Source: Salisapilia sapeloensis | Taxonomy: Eukaryota > Oomycota > Peronosporomycetes > Peronosporales > Salisapiliaceae | Direction of reading: 5' to 3' | Assembly (NCBI GenBank): GCA_023334545.1 | Contig: JAADVB010000019.1 | Coordinates: 1-64,000 of the forward strand | DNA length: 64,000 bases | Shown: one piece after another, positions 44,037 to 52,862 of the stretch | Position numbering within the stretch: position 1 is the first letter of the stretch | Layout: each line of letters opens with the position of its first letter | The notes under the pieces: generated by a model | Seen by the model: only the letters and a program-made list of their open reading frames with translations | Database searches by the model: none | What the model was told of the DNA's origin: nothing | Program-made: the position numbers and the translations under genes

Positions 44037-45578
44037 TTAAAACCATGCATGATGTCCCACTTGCGTAATAGAAAGTCTGTTAGATGGATGTCTTGCAAGC
44101 ATTCCTTGCAGCAACTCCATTGCATTCGGAATATCTGGTATACCTCGTTTCTCCATTTCCAACTCTATCCAATCCCAATGTAACGACTGTAAAGAATCCT
44201 TTAGCTTCAGTCGTTGTCGACGAGGATGAGAGATGGCATGACTAGAGTGACGAATTTGATCAGCACCAGGCGTCTTATGGAATGGATGCTGGTTAATAAG
44301 CAGTTGCACAAGTATGATACCGAGACTAAACGTATCCACTTTGCATGTAAGCTTTTGCTCTTCGAAGGGATCGGAAATACGCTCCGGCGCGACATAGCCT
44401 GGTGTCCCCATCATAAATGATGTACGAGATGTAGCACTCTTGCTTCCGGTGTTCTTGTGTAGTTCCGATGCAGCTCCAAAGTCGATTAGCTTTACCGTGA
44501 GACCGTTGGGCGACGGTGAAACAAGTACGTTTTCAAGTTTAACATCGCAATGGAGAAACTCTTGAAAATGTAGCTCTGATAACTGATCACAGAGCGATGA
44601 AACTATTTGCTTGACATCACTAATCGAAAGTATCGATGCCTTTGCCCATTTGGACCGGTTTGCTCTTGCTTCGTTTCGCAAGTACTGCGAAAGATTCATT
44701 GAAGCAAATTTTGGCATCATAATTTGAACATCATCCCTCGTTTCAACAAGAGTGTATCGAGCGACGACATCTGAATTGACTGCTATGAGTTTCTGCACTG
44801 CTGTAATTTCGGCATTGTCTTGCTTAGCTATTCTTGCATTCGCAATGACTTTGACGACTGCATCCCGGGCTTCCGAATTCGTCATTGACTGGACATGTTG
44901 TATTTTAGAGTTTGGGGTCGACAAAACGGGCTGCTCGTTCCGTACTTGGACATTCTTAAACCATTCCAAGCATGCGATTGTATCTTGAATTACATGCAGC
45001 CAATAGGTCGCTGCCTCCAGTTTAGCAAATCGGAGTTTTATCTCGGTGCGATACTTTAATGAGCCACCACTTGTAGAAATGATGGGAATCTTAATCACAA
45101 GTTCCGCTTCCTTTCGATTCATGGATGGAGGTTTCAGGTCCATGCAAGTGTCTGGATGGAGCATATAAAATTGCTTCTGATCGTCTGACACGGAATTCCT
45201 TTTAGATCTCGTTTGCAAGATAAAAGCTCCCGTCTGACCGGCTCGAACCTCTATCTGTCCCAGTTGAAATCGACTCCAATGAAAAATGGACCTCTTTACG
45301 GATATCTCAACGTCTTCTGTTGTGTGCTGGTAGGGAAAGATGCGGTTATGCAAGTCGAGTGCAAATGCAAGGTTTGTATCAGACGTATCTGTAGATGTGC
45401 TTGGCGATATGAGCTCCGCTGGGTGGTCCAGTAGTTCATCGTCTTGCTCCAATTGCGTAAGACTCGTTCGCTTCTTCGTCTGAAGCCATGATTTCCACTG
45501 GTGCGTGAGGCCCGGCTCGGTAGCTTTCGATGTGGCGGAGATGACAGCATCAAGTGACTTTCGTCGTACTAGCGGCAT
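44037..45578 (-). CDS. divergent Ser/Thr protein kinase with PH-like N-terminus
   Basis: Intronless, 513 aa from the Met at 45578 (an earlier in-frame Met exists at 45641). Residues ~95-225 resemble a PH-like domain, with strands ending in a Trp-containing helix (Y-W-L-H-V-I-Q-D-T). The kinase domain follows: V-V-K-V-I as a probable ATP Lys, but no clear glycine loop before it; the catalytic loop is H-C-D-V-K-L-E-N-V-L (~343), with Cys in place of Arg; D-F-G-A-A-S (~365); G-T-P-G-Y-V-A-P-E; and D-T-F-S-L-G-I-I-L. Asp, Lys and Asn of the loop are kept, so catalysis is possible. A non-RD type suggests no activation-loop dependence (inference). The pathway is unknown. Confidence 0.85.
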   Translation of the reverse strand: MPLVRRKSLDAVISATSKATEPGLTHQWKSWLQTKKRTSLTQLEQDDELLDHPAELISPSTSTDTSDTNLAFALDLHNRIFPYQHTTEDVEISVKRSIFHWSRFQLGQIEVRAGQTGAFILQTRSKRNSVSDDQKQFYMLHPDTCMDLKPPSMNRKEAELVIKIPIISTSGGSLKYRTEIKLRFAKLEAATYWLHVIQDTIACLEWFKNVQVRNEQPVLSTPNSKIQHVQSMTNSEARDAVVKVIANARIAKQDNAEITAVQKLIAVNSDVVARYTLVETRDDVQIMMPKFASMNLSQYLRNEARANRSKWAKASILSISDVKQIVSSLCDQLSELHFQEFLHCDVKLENVLVSPSPNGLTVKLIDFGAASELHKNTGSKSATSRTSFMMGTPGYVAPERISDPFEEQKLTCKVDTFSLGIILVQLLINQHPFHKTPGADQIRHSSHAISHPRRQRLKLKDSLQSLHWDWIELEMEKRGIPDIPNAMELLQGMLARHPSNRLSITQVGHHAWF

Positions 45579-46449
45579 GTTGAACGCTATCGATTGTGAT
45601 TGTGAAATGTGTAAATGAAAGAGTTGGTAGCAATTGTGCAAATGTCAATTGTACGATGAGGTAAGAAGGAGTAGGTCTGCCCACCAGATTCCGACTTATG
45701 TTCGTAGAACAAATGGCAAGTAAAAGTTCAGTATTTATGCTGGCGTATTGCTAGTTGTAACCACTTCCAAGTACAGAGCAGTAGCACGACAGAGAGAAAT
45801 CCATTATAAAATTTTGGCCGAGTTCTAGGTTGTAAAGGACTATACCATTTTGTTGCAGCCTGTAGTCAAGTATCCAATGCAGAATAATGAAAATAGGAGT
45901 ACTGCGATAGAAGGCTAGTGAGCTGATCCCATAAGGTTTAAGCGTCGCACATCCGGCCAGCCAGCATTATACTACACGAGGGTGTCGAAGGTATGTGCAC
46001 GCAAAGCTTAAGAGATCGATTCACTCATCTTGATGTCCCATCCCTCGTTCTGGCTTTCTAGAACGAATTAGCTCAAACAGATCAGTCCATTCTCATTCAG
46101 ATTATGGCTATCTTGAATAGCAGGTTACGAATAAGCAAGTAGGTCTTTTGCATGTTGGAATAGATCTAATGCATAGTATTAGCGTAGACTTGAAGCCCAG
46201 TGTGAAATGCGTTGAATTTTCGTTGTGTCAGAGCGAATGAGCGGGAGTTTCATCGGTTAGCTTGAGAGATTTCTTTAAATAGATGATTCGACTTTTACTA
46301 GAGTCGAGTCGATTACGAAACGACCAAGAGAGAATAGCATAGTCATTGCGATATTTTCATATTCGTCACAGACAGAGCAATCAGGACAAAACTCTCTTTG
46401 CCACAATCCTCAGATCCTTTGTAGCAATACACATCTCTGCAAAGACAGC
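45579..46449. other. divergent intergenic region
   Basis: 870 bp between the kinase gene (left) and the large membrane protein gene (right). It should contain both promoters. No coding frame is seen. Confidence 0.45.
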
Positions 46450-49400
46450 ATGGCGGTGGTCACACCTATAAATGTCGGTCCTATTCTCGAAACGACGGAC
46501 GACGTAGGTGCTGAGCTTCCAATTGATCGGACGGAGATACTTCGCAAGATAGCTCTTTTGCTCCAGCTTGGTCTTTGTAAAGATAAAGAGAGTAGTCGCG
46601 TTCCGAAGGAGACTCGGAAAGAGATTAAAGCTGCAGCAGAAACCGGATCGATACTTTCATCAAATGCAGTCTCAGCTGTCAGTGATGCCCCGCTAAGTTT
46701 TTTGCGGTCGGCACTCTCGCATACTGAAATTCGTGTTCTCTACTACTTGGTTGGACAAGTTAATGACCATCCCAGCATGGCTGACCTCCATTGCAAGCTC
46801 CATGCCCTGATCGAGGAACTAATCCGCGAGGAAGGTGATGAAAGTGAAATGCAGTCACCTCCAACTGACAGTATGATGGCTTCGTTCTCTGCAGCTTATG
46901 CTACACGCGACGAGGCTAGAGAAGCAGGACGTGCAATTTATAGCTTGTTAAAGGAATCTGGCAATCTCGCTGAAATTAGCACTGATTGCAAAAATGCACT
47001 CGCCTGGATGAAAAACTCGGGTGTGCCAATGTCTGTAGATTTCATTCAAGAACTTTATAAGTCCGAATCGTTTGCCAAGTGTCTAAAAGTAGCGACACCA
47101 GAACAGCTAGAGCACCTACGATCTCAGCTGTCTGCTGCTGCAGTATCTACTTCTCGCCAAGAGCTGTTGGCAGTATGGAGCGTTGTCAACAGCGTCGCCA
47201 TGGGAGTCATTGGAAGTCAACTAGCTCGACAGTCGCCGCTTGACTCAGATACTGTACGCGGCCCTAGTGTGACTCCACAGTCAAGTGATATGAAGATATT
47301 GGGCTCAATCCTTCAGTTCGCACTTGCCGGATCCATGGCACTATGTGCATCACTCTCGATCGAAGTGCAAGAAGAAATAAGAGAGATGATAGAGGACGGA
47401 AAACAGCTTAGTAGCAATGCTGTTCATGAACTTCAGGAAAATGGCAAGGAACTTGCCAAAACTCTGCCGATAGATAAGCTAAAAGTACTTCAAGCAAAAT
47501 GCATCGAAACCGCAATGTTTGGTGAAGCATTTGTACAAGATATAGGAGCCTTTATCGGTAAAAAAGTCGAAGCAGCTACAACTAATATCGGAGAATTACA
47601 CCAAACTGCCGTTGATGTATTTCAATCACCACCATTAAAAATTATAGCGGATACTGGAATGAAAGGTGTTAATGCATGGTTTACATCGACAAAGGAGCAG
47701 ATCGATTCAGCGGTTGACACGATCATGTACCAAACTGATATTGCTGGCTGTATATCAAGTGTTTATGCTGCGCTGCCGTCACTTCTTCGTCTAGAGATCT
47801 TTAGAGATTTTGGACAGACTGTGGGGCTATTGTTTTCTCGCATAATTGGCACAATTCTTCAAGAACAAGGCTTGAAAATCTTGCAACTTATAGATGCATT
47901 GATCACTTCGTTCTATGACATCGTCTTGCTCAATGCCATAGAGCTATGGCGTGATCACGCAGATACATTGAGAGATATAGGATTTGGACTGATGATAGTT
48001 ATCTTCATCTTGGGCTATTTCATCTACTTGTGGTTCGCGAAAAAAGGTCGATATCTTCATAGTCGAGCGGAAGAGATCCGGTTTGGACACGAGGCTCAAA
48101 GTTGGGCAACGTTGGCAAAAGAACAGAGCCGTATGGTTCGATTCGTGACATTTATCTTGACAATGTGTCTGACGATATATCTACCTTTAACTCGTCTATG
48201 CGTCGAAGTTTTATTAATAACTTTTACATCCGGTATCGCAGCTAGTACAGAAGAGGTTGAGGAGAGTGATATCTTGGTGAGAAGGTATCTTGTGGGCAAT
48301 TTAGGATACGCCCTATCAACTTGTGCATCAGTAGTACTTTTAACGTTTTCTATTCCATTACCATTGTTGCTTGTGGACTTGGTGAAGAAAAATAGACCTC
48401 GAGGGTCTCGTGAAGATGAAACAATCACATACGATGAAGAAGGAAGAAAGGTTCCTTTTACTGATAAAGAATACGCTCGTCTAGTCGCTGAAGACCCGGG
48501 TCAACGACACTGTCCGTACAGATCGTTGTACTCTGGTTTTGAACAAAAGTGGTCTCATTACAAGGTACTCATGCTGCTAGCAAAAACGTTCCTTATGTTA
48601 CCACTCGTTTTGATCGAGCGTCGTGATGCTAGAGGATGCATATGTGCTGTGCTGTATGCAGGCATCTTTGGTCTCACCGTTTGGAGCACACCTTTCTGTG
48701 ACCCTCTGAATGATAAGATGGAACTCAGTGGTAAGCTTGCAGCATTAGTGACGGCTGTAGGTGGTACTGTGCTTGCCTTCTTGGTTAGTGATGACGATTC
48801 GGAACCATCTACTATTGTGACGGTTGTCGGCTTAATCGTTCACGTAGTTAATATCATCAACCTTCTTTTCATGATAGCTTTAGTAATCTTCGGAATGTCC
48901 AAGTTCAGAGTTGCTGTCAAGAATTTATTTGGTTCGCTGACGTTTAGTGATACGACCCGTCGAATTATGGATGCTCCGCACAAGCACATCATGCGTCAGT
49001 GGGATGAAAAGCTCGAAATCAAGCGTAGAGTATGGCAAACCTTTTGGAAAGCGCTATTATTGTCTGTGGAGGAACAGCAGACTGGTGTTGTTGGTCGCTT
49101 GAAGCAACTGGAAGACGCTGTTCGTGAAAGTGGTATGGAAAATATTCGAGAGCACATTGAGGGCGAAACCCATGGTCCAACGTCACAACTTCGTCTTGCA
49201 GCGAGGACTTTGCTAGAAGGCGTGGATGTATACTGGGATGATCCAACTGGTACACGCGATGGACACTTGGACTCGCAGACATACTTTGGCAAGTTGTATA
49301 TCCATCCATATCCGTTTCATTGTGTGATGGTATACGACGACTGTAATGATGAAGCTATCCTTCGTCCCGACAAGCTCGAAGGCCTACTGGCCATAAACTT

Positions 49401-50391
49401 TTCGCCTGCAATCTGCGATAAAAGACTCGTTCGGCAGAAATTGCGCTGCCTTGATAATGCAGCAGCCTTAATTGAATGGCCGTTTGAACGCACAGAAACG
49501 GCTCGGGTAGAGGATGGAACGGAGACATATACTGTCACAGACTCTGATGGAAATTCGAAAACGAAAACAAGAACTCGGTACTCAAATGTATCGTTTACTT
49601 GTTATTACACGAATGGCGTTATCAAAGTTGGAAGTAGTTCATCTAAATTTGAGATGGCTTCCGGTTTTGACGTGAATATGACGTACCGCGATGGCCACGG
49701 CGTCGCTGTCGCGCCGCACACAGGGAAGCATCATGAGTTAAATAATCGACTTGCCACAATGCCACAAACACATATCGGTTTGACAAATGAAATGATCGAA
49801 ACGGATGTCCTTGGACAGTTTTTCTGTTCATGCCAAACTATTTGGGAACCTGGCCTTCCTGTTCTTCGCTCACAGCATCAAAAGTACCGCAATGGGTTGC
49901 TGCAAAAGCACGCTAAAGTCGAAGAGCAACTTGGAAACGGATTTTGGTACTACGTGTACAACAACGCGCTGCTATCACGCGGCGAACTTGTGTCTTACAT
50001 GGCGAAGAAGGAAACAAACCTAGTGTTGAAGCATATTTTCGAGTCCAATACCCAATTGCTTGATATATTATATCAACGGCTGAATTTTATACATTCGCAT
50101 CCTGTCCGAGCATATTGGTATGTCTTTTGGGACGATGTCTACGCTCGCAATCGCGAGATGAGTCGCTTAAAACCATACGAGAGCGAGCTGAGTCCGTACA
50201 ACCTTGACTCAATATGCTATAAACCGATGGAACGGGAACAGCTTGAAGCCTGGTTGACTGCGAGACGACTACGAGGATGGTCACCTTCTATTTTTCAATT
50301 ATTGCTGCTTCGAAAATCGCTTTTCCATGACCGGTTGCTGGATGAGCTGTACTTGCAACTAGATAACAGGAAGCATAAAGGTCTGAAGTAA
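46450..50391 (+). CDS. 1313-aa multi-pass membrane protein of unknown function
   Basis: Intronless. I do not recognise the family. The N-terminal ~510 residues are helical and soluble-looking. They contain a repeated block, E-x-R-K/E-x-I-x..E-x-G/D-G-x-x-L-S-S-N-A-V, near residues 54-75 and 303-327. About seven hydrophobic spans follow (~514-533, 564-590, 612-645, 704-722, 731-750, 764-780, 788-816). A C-terminal ~480 residues then includes a globular part with Y-I-H-P-Y-P-F-H and a Lys/Thr loop, and ends in a basic helix. No signal peptide is seen. The outline (large cytosolic N- and C-domains around ~7 TM) could be a channel, scramblase or receptor, but nothing in the sequence decides. Probably oomycete-restricted (inference). 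Confidence 0.8.
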   Translation: MAVVTPINVGPILETTDDVGAELPIDRTEILRKIALLLQLGLCKDKESSRVPKETRKEIKAAAETGSILSSNAVSAVSDAPLSFLRSALSHTEIRVLYYLVGQVNDHPSMADLHCKLHALIEELIREEGDESEMQSPPTDSMMASFSAAYATRDEAREAGRAIYSLLKESGNLAEISTDCKNALAWMKNSGVPMSVDFIQELYKSESFAKCLKVATPEQLEHLRSQLSAAAVSTSRQELLAVWSVVNSVAMGVIGSQLARQSPLDSDTVRGPSVTPQSSDMKILGSILQFALAGSMALCASLSIEVQEEIREMIEDGKQLSSNAVHELQENGKELAKTLPIDKLKVLQAKCIETAMFGEAFVQDIGAFIGKKVEAATTNIGELHQTAVDVFQSPPLKIIADTGMKGVNAWFTSTKEQIDSAVDTIMYQTDIAGCISSVYAALPSLLRLEIFRDFGQTVGLLFSRIIGTILQEQGLKILQLIDALITSFYDIVLLNAIELWRDHADTLRDIGFGLMIVIFILGYFIYLWFAKKGRYLHSRAEEIRFGHEAQSWATLAKEQSRMVRFVTFILTMCLTIYLPLTRLCVEVLLITFTSGIAASTEEVEESDILVRRYLVGNLGYALSTCASVVLLTFSIPLPLLLVDLVKKNRPRGSREDETITYDEEGRKVPFTDKEYARLVAEDPGQRHCPYRSLYSGFEQKWSHYKVLMLLAKTFLMLPLVLIERRDARGCICAVLYAGIFGLTVWSTPFCDPLNDKMELSGKLAALVTAVGGTVLAFLVSDDDSEPSTIVTVVGLIVHVVNIINLLFMIALVIFGMSKFRVAVKNLFGSLTFSDTTRRIMDAPHKHIMRQWDEKLEIKRRVWQTFWKALLLSVEEQQTGVVGRLKQLEDAVRESGMENIREHIEGETHGPTSQLRLAARTLLEGVDVYWDDPTGTRDGHLDSQTYFGKLYIHPYPFHCVMVYDDCNDEAILRPDKLEGLLAINFSPAICDKRLVRQKLRCLDNAAALIEWPFERTETARVEDGTETYTVTDSDGNSKTKTRTRYSNVSFTCYYTNGVIKVGSSSSKFEMASGFDVNMTYRDGHGVAVAPHTGKHHELNNRLATMPQTHIGLTNEMIETDVLGQFFCSCQTIWEPGLPVLRSQHQKYRNGLLQKHAKVEEQLGNGFWYYVYNNALLSRGELVSYMAKKETNLVLKHIFESNTQLLDILYQRLNFIHSHPVRAYWYVFWDDVYARNREMSRLKPYESELSPYNLDSICYKPMEREQLEAWLTARRLRGWSPSIFQLLLLRKSLFHDRLLDELYLQLDNRKHKGLK

Positions 50392-50814
50392 AATGCACAA
50401 AGAAATTAGTACCACGTCATCATATCGTACATATGTTACCCATACAGTCAGTTGCTACACTATTTAACAGCTAGATTATGTGAGGTAGTTTAACATTCTA
50501 TGATCACAGAGCGCCGAATGGCTCTGTCGCCCGAGCACAACCTTAGCTTATCTCCTTTTTCTGATAGTAGAAATGAATGTCATCATTTATGTACTCCATA
50601 CGGTGTACTTTGCCACGTATTTGGTAACTTCATCACGTGTCTATTTATTACCACAAGCCCTCCTTAGCTGGAAATCCTATGATTTGCCACGTACTTGGAG
50701 AGCCACCGACGTGTCAAGTAAAGCATCCGTACTATCAACATTTTTTCACCAGGCCAGCTCAAATGTACTGCCTGCTTTCATTATCTTTTTCGCAGTCGAC
50801 AACCGAGCAGAACG
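50392..50814. other. intergenic spacer
   Basis: Membrane-protein 3' flank and GH17 promoter. Overlapping short frames have no domain. Confidence 0.45.
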
Positions 50815-52401
50815 ATGAAGTTTCTCATTGGCTGTACCGTCATTTCGCTATTCGTTCAGCAAGCCGCCGCCGACGCCATGGGTGTTTGCTACGACCCGAA
50901 ACACGTCCAGGGCCATTCAAAGGAGTCAGTCAAAGAGGATATGAAGCTCATCAAGGATAAAGGTTTCTCGGCTGTTCGTTTTTTCACGATAAATGATAAT
51001 GGAGTCAACCTGGCCGAAGTCGCATTGGACGAAGGTCTGAATGTTGCCATTGGTGTCTGGGTTGATGCGCAAGATCCAGGTGCTGCCGAATCAGACGTAC
51101 AAACTGCCATTAAAACCGCCACAGAGTATGCTCCTAAAACGAAAGGCAAAGTAAATCAGATATTTATCGGGAACGAAAATCTTGCCGGAGCGAGCAAAGT
51201 GCCAGAAGAGATGGAAAAATACATTAAAGATGCATTAGATGCTGTAAAGGGTACAGACGTCACCGTCGGAACCGTCCAGCGTAACACTGAATACCTTGAT
51301 CCGAACGCTCAAGTAGCTGGCTTCCCTGAACTGATCAAAATGTCCACGGCTGCTGGTATTAATATTCACCCAGTCTTCAATGGTGGAAGTGCTGAACAAG
51401 GTGTTGGGATGCTACAGACGCAATGGGAACAATTATCCTCGGATAGTGTCGTCTCCATGTTCGGAGATATTGCCAGTAAAGCAGTCATGACAGAGTCAGG
51501 ATGGCCGTCAGGAGAAGACGGATCTGATTATGGTACTGCATTCCCCGATGCAGATGCGGATCCTCAATCTTGTCAAAGCTTTTTCGAGAGTACTTTAAAA
51601 TGGCAACAAGAAGCGATGGACGGTAGCCGCTTCTACTACTTTCAAATGTTCGACCAGCCTTACAAGGATCAGGCTGGAAAGTATGAGCCATACTTTGGCC
51701 TTGTGGATGCAGAAGGTACGGCTAAATTCGATTTCCAAGTTTCCGGTGGTAACTCCGACGGGAATGGTGGGACGGAAACCTATGATTTCGAGGCTGCGCC
51801 TGGCAGCGACGGTAACGATACCAGACCAGCTCATGCTCAAGGTAATTCGAATGTCGTAGAAAATGGCACTCCTGGCACCTCCAATGATCCTGATAAGATG
51901 GATAAGGGATATACAATGGGATGGGTGTCGCCAGCAGTAGGAAATCAAAATGCTGGTGGTAACGCTTTGGGCGGGAAGTCTCCATCATCTCCTGCAGAAG
52001 AAACTGCGTCACCACCGGTAGAGGATGGACGTGGTGATAATGCGTCCGACGATGATGCTTCGTCGTCTCTCGCGAAAGAGCCTTCATTAGAGTCTACATC
52101 AGCATCAGGAAATAGCCCGAGTGAAGATCCCGCCAAAGATACTCCATCGCCTTCATCGCCAGAGCCTGCTTCAGATCCTACTTCAGAGCCTGCACCGGCA
52201 TCGGATGAAGATAGCCCTGGTAATGATGGGCCCCAAAATAATAATTCATCGCCAGCAGTAGCAGGAGATAGCCCTGGTGGTGATGTTCAGACAAGTGGTA
52301 CGAAATATTGTGCCCAAAAAGATTCAACGGCGACCGATCAATGGTGTCAGGATAACTGTGATCGGGACTATTGTCCTGGATATATCTGTTTTTCATGCTG
52401 A
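50815..52401 (+). CDS. secreted GH17 beta-1,3-glucanase with acidic linker and Cys-rich tail
   Basis: Intronless, 528 aa. A signal peptide (residues 1-20) is followed by the GH17 barrel: M-G-V-C-Y-D-P, A-V-R-F-F, I-F-I-G-N-E-N (acid/base Glu ~120), T-V-G-T-V-Q-R, and A-V-M-T-E-S-G-W-P-S-G (nucleophile Glu ~225). It should cut or transglycosylate beta-1,3-glucan at the wall. From ~320 to ~490 runs a Ser/Pro/Asp/Glu-rich linker. The last ~35 residues hold eight-odd Cys or aromatic positions in the order C-x-x-x-x-x-T-x-T-x-x-W-C-x-x-N-C-x-x-x-x-C-P-x-x-x-C-x-x-C, a small disulfide module I recall on other oomycete secreted enzymes. It reads head-to-tail with the next GH5 gene. Confidence 0.93.
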   Translation: MKFLIGCTVISLFVQQAAADAMGVCYDPKHVQGHSKESVKEDMKLIKDKGFSAVRFFTINDNGVNLAEVALDEGLNVAIGVWVDAQDPGAAESDVQTAIKTATEYAPKTKGKVNQIFIGNENLAGASKVPEEMEKYIKDALDAVKGTDVTVGTVQRNTEYLDPNAQVAGFPELIKMSTAAGINIHPVFNGGSAEQGVGMLQTQWEQLSSDSVVSMFGDIASKAVMTESGWPSGEDGSDYGTAFPDADADPQSCQSFFESTLKWQQEAMDGSRFYYFQMFDQPYKDQAGKYEPYFGLVDAEGTAKFDFQVSGGNSDGNGGTETYDFEAAPGSDGNDTRPAHAQGNSNVVENGTPGTSNDPDKMDKGYTMGWVSPAVGNQNAGGNALGGKSPSSPAEETASPPVEDGRGDNASDDDASSSLAKEPSLESTSASGNSPSEDPAKDTPSPSSPEPASDPTSEPAPASDEDSPGNDGPQNNNSSPAVAGDSPGGDVQTSGTKYCAQKDSTATDQWCQDNCDRDYCPGYICFSC

Positions 52402-52862
52402 ATGCTGTCTCTTTCCAGTCGTCCATTGTGGCGTACCCCACATTCGAAAAAACAATCTCATACGATACGTGCATTACGACGCGTGGTCTTTTATACCATT
52501 TAGTAAGTTGGACTGAAATCTATTTCCATTTCTTTCCGTCCGCATGGCGTGCTCTTCCTATCCTCTAATACAGCGTATTGATCCATTGTTCAATTTGAAA
52601 ATGCCAACCTGGTCGACTTTAGGTGGCATATGCTTGACTGTTGACACTATGAGAGGAGCCTCTTCCCTAGCTCAGATATTCTTTCATGTCTGGTAACCGT
52701 CAATTCATATGAAGTAAAGATATATATATGTGTAAAACTCCCCTGTTGGGTGTGCTGGCAGTCGGGATAGGCAAACTGACGATCCAACTGAATCTTTCAC
52801 TTCAACCGGTGCCTCCATCTATTCGTATGAGATCATATCTCAATTTGCCATCTTCGACGAGC
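52402..52862. other. intergenic spacer
   Basis: Region between the two tandem glucanase genes. The GH5 frame is open from 52728, but the signal peptide begins only at the Met at 52863. A small ATATATAT tract lies at ~52722. Nothing else is seen. Confidence 0.45.
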
